This document shows, piece after piece, positions 44,167-51,530 of a stretch of DNA of 64,000 bases. The position numbers and the translations under genes are program-made. Position 1 is the first letter of the stretch. Every line of letters starts with the position of its first letter. The DNA comes from Candidatus Palauibacter poriticola (GTDB taxonomy: Bacteria; Gemmatimonadota; Gemmatimonadetes; Palauibacterales; Palauibacteraceae): the NCBI GenBank assembly GCA_012270965.1, contig JAAXHJ010000020.1, positions 20,828-84,827 of the forward strand. The letters are read 5' to 3'. The notes beneath the pieces are model-generated. The model was given only the letters and a program-made list of their open reading frames with translations. It searched no databases and had not been told where the DNA came from.

Positions 44167-44534
44167 GGGGGCGACACGGCTTCGACGCGTGAACCGGAAG
44201 CCGCGGAAGCGTGCCGAGGTGCCCGGGGCCTCGTTAAACACCGGGAGACCTTTAGGTGCCAACGACGGTTTGGCTCTGGCTGCGTAAACCTACGTAGCCC
44301 GTCCCCGAGAGATCCGGGCCCGAGGACCTCCCGGCGGACGTCGACGAATCGGGCTGGTCACCCCGGCGCGCCGTGAGCCGCGGGTGACGAGAGCACGGCG
44401 AGAGCCGCGTACACGGCTGGTTTCGCAAGGGGTCGTTCGTGAACCCTCGCGGGACGAGACTTGATCGCGAACTACGCACGTAGATGCCGTGGCGGATGGG
44501 CTCGCGGACGCGGGTTCGATTCCCGCCGCCTCCA
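44167..44534 (+). ncRNA. ssrA: Transfer-messenger RNA (tmRNA)
   Basis: The 5' end GGGGGCGACACGGCTTCGACG is the standard tmRNA opening (first 20 bases of it used here). The 3' end has a T-arm GCGGG-TTCGATT-CCCGC and the acceptor strand CGCCTCC, which pairs with GGGGGCG (44167-44173) with one G-U. The tag reads from GCC at 44258 to TAA at 44285-44287: A-N-D-G-L-A-L-A-A. The bases after the discriminator A are CTC, so CCA is not encoded. It rescues stalled ribosomes with SmpB. Confidence 0.95.
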
Positions 44535-44538
44535 CTCA

Positions 44539-44568
44539 CAGCCCGTGGCGGGGCCTTGCCACGGGCTG
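44539..44568 (+). repeat. REP-like hairpin repeat, copy 4 (short form)
   Basis: CAGCCCGTGGC (44539-44549) and GCCACGGGCTG (44558-44568) form a perfect 11-bp stem with an 8-nt loop. It lacks the GCAGCG core. It begins five bases after the 3' end of tmRNA and could help protect or end that transcript. Confidence 0.7.
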
Positions 44569-44591
44569 CCAGCAGCAATGAAGGGCTCCAC

Positions 44592-44631
44592 CCGGGGCGC
44601 CTCCCCTTCCGGGAGCGCCTCGGATTTTTTT
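44592..44631 (+). terminator. Intrinsic terminator after tmRNA
   Basis: A GC-rich stem of about 13 pairs with one bulge (44592-44605 with 44611-44623) and a CTTCC loop is followed by A and seven T (44625-44631). This is the clearest rho-independent terminator in the window, and it separates tmRNA from greA. Confidence 0.85.
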
Positions 44632-44663
44632 GCGTCCGGCCCGATGGGTCGAGGAGGTTCCGG

Positions 44664-45131
44664 ATGATCGAAGAACTGCAGCGCAGGATCGGGGACGAAG
44701 CGGAGACCCTTCTCCACGAGTTGAACGTCATCCTTCCGAGAGAGATCGAGAAGGCCGTCGCCCAGGGCGATTTGCGGGAGAACTCCGAGTACACCGCCGC
44801 CTTGGAGCGGCAGGGCTTCGTGCGGGCGCGGCTCGACTATCTGGCACGCCGAATGTCGCAGCTCGGAGAACTCGATATCGACAACATCCCGGCGGACCGG
44901 GTCGGGTTCGGTTCGAGAGTCGCGGTGCGCGATCTGGAGGACGACGAGATCGAGTCCTTCAACCTCACGATCGGCGACGACGTCGACATCGAGACCAACG
45001 ACATCTCGATGGAATCGCCGATCGGCCGCGCGCTACTCGGGAGAAGGAAGGGCGAACTCGTGAACGTGAGGCTCCCCGCCGGCGCGCGCGAGTTCGAGGT
45101 CGTCGACTTCCAGACGCTGCACGACCTCTAA
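44664..45131 (+). CDS. greA: Transcription elongation factor GreA
   Basis: 155 residues from ATG 44664, with GAGGAGG 7 nt upstream. The N-terminal coiled coil carries the acidic tip in VAQGDLRENSEYTAALERQ, and the C-terminal FKBP-like domain has FGSRVAVRDLEDDE, SPIGRALLGRRKGELVNVRLPAG and FEVVDF. It stimulates RNA cleavage in backtracked RNA polymerase. It follows the strong tmRNA terminator closely, so its own promoter should lie within 44632-44650; I do not see a good one. Confidence 0.94.
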   Translation: MIEELQRRIGDEAETLLHELNVILPREIEKAVAQGDLRENSEYTAALERQGFVRARLDYLARRMSQLGELDIDNIPADRVGFGSRVAVRDLEDDEIESFNLTIGDDVDIETNDISMESPIGRALLGRRKGELVNVRLPAGAREFEVVDFQTLHDL

Positions 45132-45132
45132 C

Positions 45133-45225
45133 GCCAACGGTTCATGGCCGCCGGGTCGGCCGCGCCGCGGTGCCGAAACCCTTGGAGAGTTCTTGCGGAA
45201 AATCTGCCGGCCGGTGGCGAGACCC
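45133..45225 (+). repeat. Intergenic element, copy B of two (other at 22096-22171)
   Basis: Starts one base after the greA stop with GCCAACGGTTCATGGCCGCC and shows 34/38 identity with copy A, then shared blocks GGAGAGTTC, GCGGA, CGGCC and GTGG. It contains a few bases more than copy A between the blocks, which looks like insertion of loop sequence. Confidence 0.65.
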
Positions 45226-45242
45226 CGAGTCGGCGCCCTCCC

Positions 45243-45275
45243 GAGCGCGGCGGGGCCGAGGCCACGGGCTGTCGG
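45243..45275 (+). repeat. REP-like repeat, copy 5
   Basis: GAGCGCGGCGGGGCCGAGGC is followed by CCACGGGCTGTCGG. It keeps the end motif and a degenerate version of the core. It abuts the mlaD stop codon, which reads from the other strand. Confidence 0.5.
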
Positions 45276-46256
45276 CTAGAAGACCCGAATCGGCGGGATG
45301 AACCTGCCGGGGTTGGCCCGCACCTCGGCGAGGAACGCGTTCAGATCCACCACGACCTTGACCAGCTCCTCGTACAGGGTCTCGTCGCCGACGAGCTGCC
45401 CGACCGCCCCTTCGCCGCTCTCGATGAGGCCCAGGATCGAATTGGCCCGGGTCGCGGATGAAGCGAGCGCGCGATACAGCGAGTCCGACGCCAGCAGACG
45501 CCCGAGCGTCCCCTCGCCGGCGGCCAGCGCCAACGTCGCCGTGTCGAGGCGGGCGAAGGAGGAAACGAGGCGGTCGTAAAACTCCCGATCCTCGAGCAGG
45601 CGGGCGAAGGAGCCTTCCCCGTCCGCGATCGGCCCCAGCACGGCCGCGAGGTTCTCGTTGAGGTCGACGAGGCCGTCGTAGAGCGCCTCGTCGACGAGGA
45701 GGCGTCCAAGCGAACCCTCGCCGCCTGAGACGCGGGCCAGCGTAGCGGAGAGATCGTTCGAAAGCTGCGTGAGACCGAGGACGGCGTCGGCCGCCTGGCC
45801 GAGGAGTTCGTCGTAGCTCAGCGCCGGCGCCGTTCCGATGGTGTCTCCCGGAACGAGGGTTGCCGAATCGGGAGACCCCGGTTCGATGTCGATGAGACGG
45901 TCGCCGAGCAGCCCCTGCGTCCGCACGCGGGCGCGCGAGCCGCGCCGGATCTGCTCTCGGACGCCCACGTTGACGCCGAGCCAGACCGCGACGGCCGCGT
46001 TGGAGTCACCGCGCTCCTCCGGGGCGATGAACTCCACGCGCTCGACCTGGCCGACGCCGCGCCCGGCCACTTGGACGGCGGCTCCGGGGCGGAGCCCGGA
46101 AGCGGATTCCATGAGCGCGACAAGCTCATAGCGCTCGCCGAACACGTCCCCCATCCGGCCCACGAAAAGGACGCACAAGGCGAGAAGGATGAGAGAGAAG
46201 ATGAGGACGAACCCCACGCGCATCTGGTCCCATGTGATCGGCTCCGACCGTCGCAT
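45276..46256 (-). CDS. mlaD: MlaD-like MCE-domain protein of a lipid transport system
   Basis: 326 residues from ATG 46256, preceded by GGAGGG. One N-terminal membrane helix (about 13-35) is followed by a single MCE domain with SGLRPGAAVQVAGRGVGQVERV and TQGLLGDRLIDI. The C-terminal half has four tandem repeats of about 33 residues built on GEGSLGRLLVDEALY-like motifs. MCE rings carry phospholipids across the periplasm. It is the last gene of mlaE-F-D, 19 bases after mlaF. Confidence 0.88.
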   Translation of the reverse strand: MRRSEPITWDQMRVGFVLIFSLILLALCVLFVGRMGDVFGERYELVALMESASGLRPGAAVQVAGRGVGQVERVEFIAPEERGDSNAAVAVWLGVNVGVREQIRRGSRARVRTQGLLGDRLIDIEPGSPDSATLVPGDTIGTAPALSYDELLGQAADAVLGLTQLSNDLSATLARVSGGEGSLGRLLVDEALYDGLVDLNENLAAVLGPIADGEGSFARLLEDREFYDRLVSSFARLDTATLALAAGEGTLGRLLASDSLYRALASSATRANSILGLIESGEGAVGQLVGDETLYEELVKVVVDLNAFLAEVRANPGRFIPPIRVF

Positions 46257-46275
46257 CGTATCCCTCCGCCCCGCG

Positions 46276-47118
46276 CTAGCCGCTGAAAGCCCGAACATAG
46301 CGGTCTTCCGTGGCGTGCATCTCCTCCGGTGTTCCGCTGAAGATAATCTCCCCGTCCCTCAGGAGCGCGGTCTCGGTCGCGATCCTGGAGGCGGACCGCA
46401 CATCGTGGGTCACTACGACCACGCAAACGTGAAGTTCCCGCCGCAGCTTCAGAATCAGTTCATCGATCGTCCGCGTCGTGATCGGATCGAGCCCGCTCGT
46501 CGGTTCGTCGAAGAGGAGGATGGGGGGCCGGTGCACGATCGCCCGCGCGATGGCGACGCGCTTGCGCATACCGCCGGACAGTGCGGACGGGAGCAGAGGG
46601 AGGACCACGGTCGGGTCGAGGTCCACGAAGGACAGCACCTCCTCGACGCGCTCCCGGATTTCATCATCCCCCAGCTTCGTGTGCTCGTAGAGCGGGAAGG
46701 CCACGTTGTCGAACACGTTCAGGGAGTCGAAGAGCGCCGATCCCTGGAACACCATCCCCATCCGTACCCGCAGGGCCAGAGCCTCCGGACGGGAAACCGC
46801 GCTGATGTCGCGTCCCTCGATGAGGACCTCACCGTGGTCGGGGAGGAGGAGCCGGAGCATGAGGCGCAGGATCGTCGACTTCCCGACCCCCGACCCGCCG
46901 AGGATGCAGAGCGTCCCGCCCCGAGAGACGCCCAGCGACACGCCGCGCAGCACGTCGCGGGCTCCGAACGAGAGCCACACGTCGCGCAGTTCGACGATGT
47001 TGGGTTGCCCGGCCCCGCCTTCGTGGGTTTGCAACTCGCGGCGAATCTCGTCGCGCAACTCCGCCTCGAAGGCCTCGCTTCCCGGCTCCGGCGCGCCGGC
47101 CGGCGTACGGTCGCTCAT
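46276..47118 (-). CDS. mlaF: MlaF-like ABC transporter ATPase
   Basis: 280 residues from ATG 47118 with AGGAGGG upstream. Walker A is GGSGVGKST, the ABC signature LSGGMRKRVAIARAI, Walker B ILLFDEPTSGLDP, and the H-loop VVVTHD. It has a 50-residue N-terminal extension before the ATPase domain. It energises phospholipid movement with the permease MlaE. Confidence 0.92.
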   Translation of the reverse strand: MSDRTPAGAPEPGSEAFEAELRDEIRRELQTHEGGAGQPNIVELRDVWLSFGARDVLRGVSLGVSRGGTLCILGGSGVGKSTILRLMLRLLLPDHGEVLIEGRDISAVSRPEALALRVRMGMVFQGSALFDSLNVFDNVAFPLYEHTKLGDDEIRERVEEVLSFVDLDPTVVLPLLPSALSGGMRKRVAIARAIVHRPPILLFDEPTSGLDPITTRTIDELILKLRRELHVCVVVVTHDVRSASRIATETALLRDGEIIFSGTPEEMHATEDRYVRAFSG

Positions 47119-47131
47119 GTCGGATCCCTCC

Positions 47132-48028
47132 TCACCATTGGAACATGACGAGCAGGATCTGGGTGAGGAAGTAATCCACCGCGAGGATGAGGATGGACGA
47201 GGTCACCACGGCCCGCGTCGTCGCCCGCCCGACCCCCTCCGTACCGCCCTCGGCGCGAAGGCCGTGGAAGCAGCTCGTGAGCGCGATGATCCCGCCGAAC
47301 GCGAAGGGCTTGACGAGTCCCTGAATCAGGTCGATGGGGACGACCGTGAGCACGAAGCCGCTCTGGGCGAGGGTTGCCCACACGGAGTTGATGTACAGTT
47401 GGGCCGTGGAATCCAGCGTCAGCACCGCGACGAGGAGTCCGCCCAGGATCGCCACGGCATCGGCGATGATCGTGACCACGGGGAGCATCACGAGGGCGGC
47501 CAGGAGACGCGGCACGACGAGTTTGCGGATCGGGTCCACGCCCATCGTGCGGAGTGCGTCGACCTGCTCCGTGACCCGCATCGCGCCCAGTGCCGCCGCC
47601 ATCCCGGCTCCCGCCCGCCCGGTGACGATGAGCGCCGTGAGGACGGGGCCGAGTTCGCGTATCGTGCTGGCCCCCACCACGCGGCCGATGTAGACCGTCG
47701 CCCCGAAGCGTTCCATTTCCACGGCGGACTGGAGGGCGAGCACCATCCCCGTGAAAAGGCCCGTCAACATGACGATAAAGATCGAGGCGACACCGATTGT
47801 GTCCATCTGCTGCACGAGGTCGCCGCCGTAGAAGGGCCGACTCAAACAGGCCCTCGACACGCGTAGTAGAAGCCTGAAATACGCCTCGACCGCCAAGGCC
47901 AGGCGGAGCACGGCATTGCGGGCGAGTCTGGCGGCGGAACGGCGGGCGGAGCCGTCGGGCACGGTCTTTGGCGCTCTCCGGGGGATCGAAGTATGTTCGC
48001 CCGACCGCCAGAACGCGTTCGAACGCAA
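47132..48028 (-). CDS. mlaE: MlaE-like ABC transporter permease
   Basis: Up to 298 residues from TTG 48028, which has GGAGG 7 nt upstream; GTG 47962 would give 276 residues, closer to the family length. Five or six helices are visible with the MlaE core: TGMVLALQSAVEMERFGA, GAMRVTEQVDALRTMGVDPI and LVVPRLLAALVMLP. It is the inner-membrane core of the Mla-type lipid transporter. It is first in the mla operon and divergent from ridA. Confidence 0.9.
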   Translation of the reverse strand: MRSNAFWRSGEHTSIPRRAPKTVPDGSARRSAARLARNAVLRLALAVEAYFRLLLRVSRACLSRPFYGGDLVQQMDTIGVASIFIVMLTGLFTGMVLALQSAVEMERFGATVYIGRVVGASTIRELGPVLTALIVTGRAGAGMAAALGAMRVTEQVDALRTMGVDPIRKLVVPRLLAALVMLPVVTIIADAVAILGGLLVAVLTLDSTAQLYINSVWATLAQSGFVLTVVPIDLIQGLVKPFAFGGIIALTSCFHGLRAEGGTEGVGRATTRAVVTSSILILAVDYFLTQILLVMFQW

Positions 48029-48169
48029 CGACTCGCCTCCAGCGATGGGGCGTACGGGCGAGGTTACCGGCTCCCACCGATCCGATGCAAGGCGGCGACG
48101 GCCCGCGGAACCGCCGCGCCGCGCCCGGTGGCGGCGGCCGAGCGCCCGCCCCCGAAAGGAGCCTCAAGC

Positions 48170-48559
48170 ATGCAGACCGGACCCGTCCACACCGACCACG
48201 CACCCGCCGCCGTCGGCCCCTATTCGCAGGGATACTGGGCCGGAGAGCTGTTTTACTCCGCGGGGCAGGTGGGGTTGGTCCCGTCCACCGGCCAGCTGGT
48301 GGGCCCGGATGTCGTCTCCCAGGCGGAGCGCGTAATGACGAACCTCGCGGCCGTGCTGGACGAGGCGGGGCTCGCCTTCGGAGATGTCGTGAAGACGACG
48401 ATCTTCTTGGCGGACATGGGCGATTTCGGCGCCGTAAACGAGGTCTACGCCCGCCACTTCGAGCCCCCGTATCCCGCGCGCTCGACGGTGGCCGTGGGCG
48501 CGCTGCCCCTGGAGGCCCGGGTCGAAATCGAGGTGATCGGGCGAGCGCGGCCGGCGTGA
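48170..48559 (+). CDS. ridA: RidA-family 2-iminobutanoate/2-iminopropanoate deaminase
   Basis: 129 residues from ATG 48170, with AAAGGAG 8 nt upstream. Typical motifs: AAVGPYSQGYWAG, FYSAGQVGLVP, QAERVMTNLAAVLDEAGL, KTTIFLADMGDF and the end PARSTVAVGALPLEARVEIE with the catalytic Arg and Glu. It hydrolyses reactive enamines/imines formed by PLP enzymes. It sits just upstream of tRNA-Sec and may share its transcript. Confidence 0.92.
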   Translation: MQTGPVHTDHAPAAVGPYSQGYWAGELFYSAGQVGLVPSTGQLVGPDVVSQAERVMTNLAAVLDEAGLAFGDVVKTTIFLADMGDFGAVNEVYARHFEPPYPARSTVAVGALPLEARVEIEVIGRARPA

Positions 48560-48594
48560 GATCCGGATCGGAATGACGAAGGGTACGGATGACC

Positions 48595-48690
48595 GGGAGC
48601 GGATGGTGACTGGTGTCGCCTGCGGTCTTCAAAACCGTTACGGGGCGTTCGCGCGTCCCGGGTGGGTTCGATTCCCACACGTTCCCGCCA
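48595..48690 (+). tRNA. selC: tRNA-Sec (anticodon UCA)
   Basis: 96 nt including encoded CCA (48688-48690). The D stem has six pairs (GGTGAC / GTCGCC) with a four-base TGGT loop, the hallmark of tRNA-Sec. The anticodon TCA lies at 48629-48631 in loop CTTCAAA. A long variable arm with loop TTCG and a five-pair T stem (GTGGG / CCCAC) follow. The acceptor is eight positions long with G73, but the eighth pair is a G-A mismatch (48602/48679). It decodes UGA as selenocysteine with SelB, encoded 5.5 kb upstream. Confidence 0.95.
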
Positions 48691-48695
48691 CCATT

Positions 48696-49199
48696 GTGGT
48701 CGCCGGGGCGCTGCTGGCTGGTGGGGGGCTGGACGCCTCGCCGCTGTGGGCGCAGGATCCTCCGCCTCTCGCGGCAGTCGCCGATTCCGTCGCCGCCGCA
48801 CCGAGCCCCGTCGCCGACACCACGGGCCGGCGCCCTCCCATCTCGCCGCTCGGCGCCTTCGGCCGCTCGCTGATCCTTCCGGGTTGGGGACAACTGGAGG
48901 TCGGGCGCCCGGCGCGCGGCGCCTTCTACTTCGCCGCGGAGTCCGTCTTCCTGTTCATGGTCTTCAAGTCGGACGGGCGGCTCTCCGCGGCGAAGGAGGA
49001 GTTGCCGCAGAACGAGGAACGAATCTCCAACCGCGCGGGACAGCGGGAAAACTGGATCGTCCTCGCCGGGTTCATCGCCTTTCTGAGCGGTCTCGACGCG
49101 TGGGTGTCCACGCAGTTCTGGGACTTCGAGCCCTCGATCGGCCCTCCCGCCGACGGATTCGTCGGAATCGCCCTCGGCTTCAAGGTCGATTTCCCCTGA
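48696..49199 (+). CDS. DUF5683-like membrane protein
   Basis: About 167 residues from GTG 48696, six bases after the CCA of tRNA-Sec. The N-terminus up to PLWAQ looks like a weak signal peptide without positive charge. A Pro-rich stretch follows, then GRSLILPGWGQLEVGRPARG, the motif of DUF5683 proteins, and two helices (FYFAAESVFLFMVF and WIVLAGFIAFLSGLDAWV). Function unknown. No Shine-Dalgarno site is visible, because the upstream bases are the tRNA acceptor. It may be read from the same transcript after tRNA release. Confidence 0.7.
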   Translation: MVAGALLAGGGLDASPLWAQDPPPLAAVADSVAAAPSPVADTTGRRPPISPLGAFGRSLILPGWGQLEVGRPARGAFYFAAESVFLFMVFKSDGRLSAAKEELPQNEERISNRAGQRENWIVLAGFIAFLSGLDAWVSTQFWDFEPSIGPPADGFVGIALGFKVDFP

Positions 49200-49205
49200 T
49201 TGGGA

Positions 49206-49241
49206 CCGCCGGCCGTCCCGCCGCCGGCCGTCCCGCCGCCG
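49206..49241 (+). repeat. Tandem 15-bp repeat between convergent genes
   Basis: CCGCCGGCCGTCCCG occurs at 49206-49220 and again at 49221-49235, with a partial third unit to 49241. It lies between the ends of the DUF5683-like gene and lpxH. Confidence 0.7.
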
Positions 49242-49248
49242 TCCGGAC

Positions 49249-49992
49249 TCAGCCTTCGCCCGGCCCCCGGTATGATTCCAAGCGGATCTCGTCCGGGGTC
49301 ACGACGGCGAAGCTGTTGTGATGGAGCCAGTCCCCGGAGTTGAGATAGAACCTCCCCGGCGCGAGTTCGGTGACCTCCGGGCGGTGCGAGTGACCGAACA
49401 CGACGAGGTCCACATCCTCGTGGGCGGCCAGCACTTCCACCGCGTGCCGCGCAAGGAGCGACGCCCGGGACGATTCGTTCCGGACCCCTCCCGCCTGGGT
49501 CCGCCGCGTCCCGCTGGCGAGCCGCGCGAGGGGGAGTCCGAGGTCGGGGTGGACCCACCGAAACAGTCCGCGCCCCACCGGACTGCGGGCGGCCCGGCGC
49601 AGCACCCGGTAGCCCCGGTCGGCGGGTCCGAGTCCATCGCCGTGCGCGATGTATGCGCGCCGCCCGGCGATGCGTCGCCGCGTCGGCTCCTCGAGGACTT
49701 CGATTCCGACCTCGTCGCGGAGGAAACTCCCCCCCCACGCATCGTGGTTCCCGCCCATGAACAGGACCGGCACGCCGCCCTCGACGAGCCTCCGCAGGCG
49801 CGCGAGCACATCGAGCTGACCGCGCGGGATCACCTCGCGGTATTCGAACCAGAAGTCGAACAGGTCGCCGTTGATGAGGAGTTCATCGCCCCAGCGGTCC
49901 ACCTCCTCGAGGAAGGCGAGGAAGGCGCGCGCGTTCGCCTTGGCCACGGCCCCGAGGTGGATGTCGGATACGACGACGGTGCGTTCGGGCAT
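49249..49992 (-). CDS. LpxH-like UDP-2,3-diacylglucosamine diphosphatase / metallophosphoesterase
   Basis: 247 residues from ATG 49992. Metallophosphoesterase motifs are in order: SDIHLG, INGDLFDFWFEYR, MGGNHD, IAHGDGLGPADRGYR and FGHSHRPE, ending with YLNSGDWL. The spacing and the DFWFEYR and ADRGY segments match LpxH/LpxG-type pyrophosphatases that make lipid X in lipid A synthesis. I keep lpxH as likely, not certain. LptE and Mla genes nearby fit an envelope role. Confidence 0.82.
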   Translation of the reverse strand: MPERTVVVSDIHLGAVAKANARAFLAFLEEVDRWGDELLINGDLFDFWFEYREVIPRGQLDVLARLRRLVEGGVPVLFMGGNHDAWGGSFLRDEVGIEVLEEPTRRRIAGRRAYIAHGDGLGPADRGYRVLRRAARSPVGRGLFRWVHPDLGLPLARLASGTRRTQAGGVRNESSRASLLARHAVEVLAAHEDVDLVVFGHSHRPEVTELAPGRFYLNSGDWLHHNSFAVVTPDEIRLESYRGPGEG

Positions 49993-50039
49993 GGGGCCGA
50001 AGCTCGGCGCGCCGGGCGCGGCCCGTCAAACCCGGCGGC

Positions 50040-50074
50040 GGGCGGTGGCGGGCCCGGAGGCGGGCGGCGGCGGG
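50040..50074 (+). other. G-rich tract with four GGG runs (G-quadruplex candidate)
   Basis: GGG runs at 50040-50042, 50050-50052, 50062-50064 and 50072-50074, separated by loops of 7 to 9 bases. It lies in the 147-base divergent gap between the lpxH-like gene and the thioesterase gene. In a genome this GC-rich such tracts may arise by chance. Confidence 0.35.
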
Positions 50075-50139
50075 CGGCGGCGAACCCCGTCACCGAGGAA
50101 AGTTCGACACCCGGTGCGTCGTGGGAGCATATTGCGGAC

Positions 50140-50595
50140 ATGAAAGGGGCAAACGGAGCCGGAACGACGGAAGTGCGCGTACGGTATGCCGAGACGGATC
50201 AGATGGGGCGCGCGCACCACCGCCACTACCTCGTGTGGTGCGAACTCGGGCGCACGGCGCTCATGCGGGAGCGCGGCGTGTCGTATGCAGAACTCGAGCG
50301 GGGGGGTCTCTGGCTCCCCGTTTCCCGGGTTGAAGTCGAGTACCGGATGCCGGTTGAGTACGACGAACTCATCCGGATTCACACCCGCGTGGAACGCGTC
50401 CGCAGCCGCGAAGTCGTGTTCGCCTACCGGATCGCGCGCGCGTCCGACGACGCGACGCTCGCCCGCGCCCGCACCGCCCTCGTGTGTACCGATGCGGGGG
50501 GCCGTCCCCACCGGTTTCCGGACGCCGTGAAGCGGCGGCTGGAGACCCTCCCGGCCGTCGCTGCCCCGCCCGCCGTCCCGCCGGCCGTCACATGA
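50140..50595 (+). CDS. YbgC/4-hydroxybenzoyl-CoA-type thioesterase
   Basis: 151 residues from ATG 50140, with GGGAG 12 bases upstream. The hotdog-fold motif VRYAETDQMGRAHHRHYLVWCELGR has the catalytic Asp of the YbgC family, and VEVEYRMPVEYDELI and VFAYRI follow. It hydrolyses short or medium acyl-CoA esters; in some bacteria YbgC works with the Tol-Pal envelope system. The C-terminus is Pro/Ala-rich. The end overlaps the next gene (CACATGA). Confidence 0.85.
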   Translation: MKGANGAGTTEVRVRYAETDQMGRAHHRHYLVWCELGRTALMRERGVSYAELERGGLWLPVSRVEVEYRMPVEYDELIRIHTRVERVRSREVVFAYRIARASDDATLARARTALVCTDAGGRPHRFPDAVKRRLETLPAVAAPPAVPPAVT

Positions 50596-51530
50596 TCCGT
50601 ACTCCGGCGCGCCGCGCCCCGTGGCCGCTCCTCGTCCTCCCCCTCACCGCCTGCGGCGGGGGCTTCGAGCGCGGCACCCCGATGCCCGACGCGGAGGAGG
50701 TCGCGCGGCGGGCGCGCGCGGACTCGGGTACCGAGCAGCCGATGCACGTCGTCTTCAGGTGGGAATACGCCGGCGAGAGCGGGAGTTTCCGCGGCGAGGG
50801 CGCCGCCCGCGTGAACCCCCCCGACCGCTTTCGTCTCGACCTCTTCTCGACGGGGGAGGGAGGCCTCCAGGCGACGCTCGTCGACGGGGCCCTGGCCACC
50901 TCGGGCGACCTCGAGGGCGTCGATCTGCCCCCGACCGTCTTCCTTTACGCCATGGCGGGCGTATTTCGGCCCGGCGACGCGCCCCCCGCCGACGGGTTCG
51001 AGATCCCCGGCTTCCGCGTCCTCGAGTTCGCGGTCGAAGGAGGCGCGCTGCGGAGCTATTATCTTGCGGAGGGACGGCTCACCCGCCTCGAGGAGCGGCG
51101 GGCCGGGCGCCGCGAGCGGTGGATCGAACTCGAGTGGGGGAGCGACCGCCGTTGGCCGCGGGAGGCCCGGTACCGGGACATCGTGGACTCGAGCGGGGTA
51201 CGTTGGGAGTTACTGAGCGCAACGGATCAATCACAGCCATACGACGAGGAAGACTATGTCCTGCCGATTCCGCCCCGGAGCGACGGCCGCGACCGCGATG
51301 CTCACCATGCTGGCGGGGTGCTACGGCTTCTCCGGCGGCGGCGGGCTGCCCAGCCACATGCGCACCGTCTGGGTCGCCCCGGTCGAAAACGAGAGCACGC
51401 AGTTCGGGATCGCGGAGTCGCTGATGGACGAACTCCTCACGGCCGCGCGCCAGCGGCTGGGTCTGCGGCTCGCCTCCGAGGAGGAGGCAGACGCCGTGAT
51501 CACGGCCCAGATCCGGCGCTACGCCGATGA
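50592..51530 (+). CDS. Putative outer-membrane lipoprotein (LolB/DUF4292-like), with an overlong C-terminus
   Basis: 312 residues from ATG 50592. A signal peptide ending in LTAC gives a lipoprotein. Residues about 40-230 have short beta-rich blocks (HVVFRWEYAGESG, RFRLDLFSTGEGG, LRSYYLAEGRLTRLEER) like outer-membrane lipoproteins of the LolB/DUF4292 kind, a tentative match. After YDEEDYVLPIPP (near 51275) the sequence turns into Arg/His/Gly-rich text and runs 275 bases into lptE in another frame. I suspect the natural end is near 51285 and that a stop was lost or a frame shifted. Confidence 0.55.
   Translation: MIRTPARRAPWPLLVLPLTACGGGFERGTPMPDAEEVARRARADSGTEQPMHVVFRWEYAGESGSFRGEGAARVNPPDRFRLDLFSTGEGGLQATLVDGALATSGDLEGVDLPPTVFLYAMAGVFRPGDAPPADGFEIPGFRVLEFAVEGGALRSYYLAEGRLTRLEERRAGRRERWIELEWGSDRRWPREARYRDIVDSSGVRWELLSATDQSQPYDEEDYVLPIPPRSDGRDRDAHHAGGVLRLLRRRRAAQPHAHRLGRPGRKREHAVRDRGVADGRTPHGRAPAAGSAARLRGGGRRRDHGPDPALRR

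Noticed and set aside
48010..48034. GTTCGAACGCAACGACTCGCC as a seventh REP-like copy
   Set aside because: It shares only about nine contiguous bases with the core, lacks the CGGGCTG end, and may be coding sequence of mlaE.
41178..48690. Selenoprotein gene near selB and tRNA-Sec
   Set aside because: I looked for genes broken by an in-frame TGA with conserved sequence on both sides and found none in the window.
50104..50133. TCGACA-N18-CATATT as a promoter giving a leaderless thioesterase mRNA
   Set aside because: The -10 match is only moderate, and a normal ribosome-binding site (50123-50127) would lie upstream of the transcript start, so the two signals conflict.
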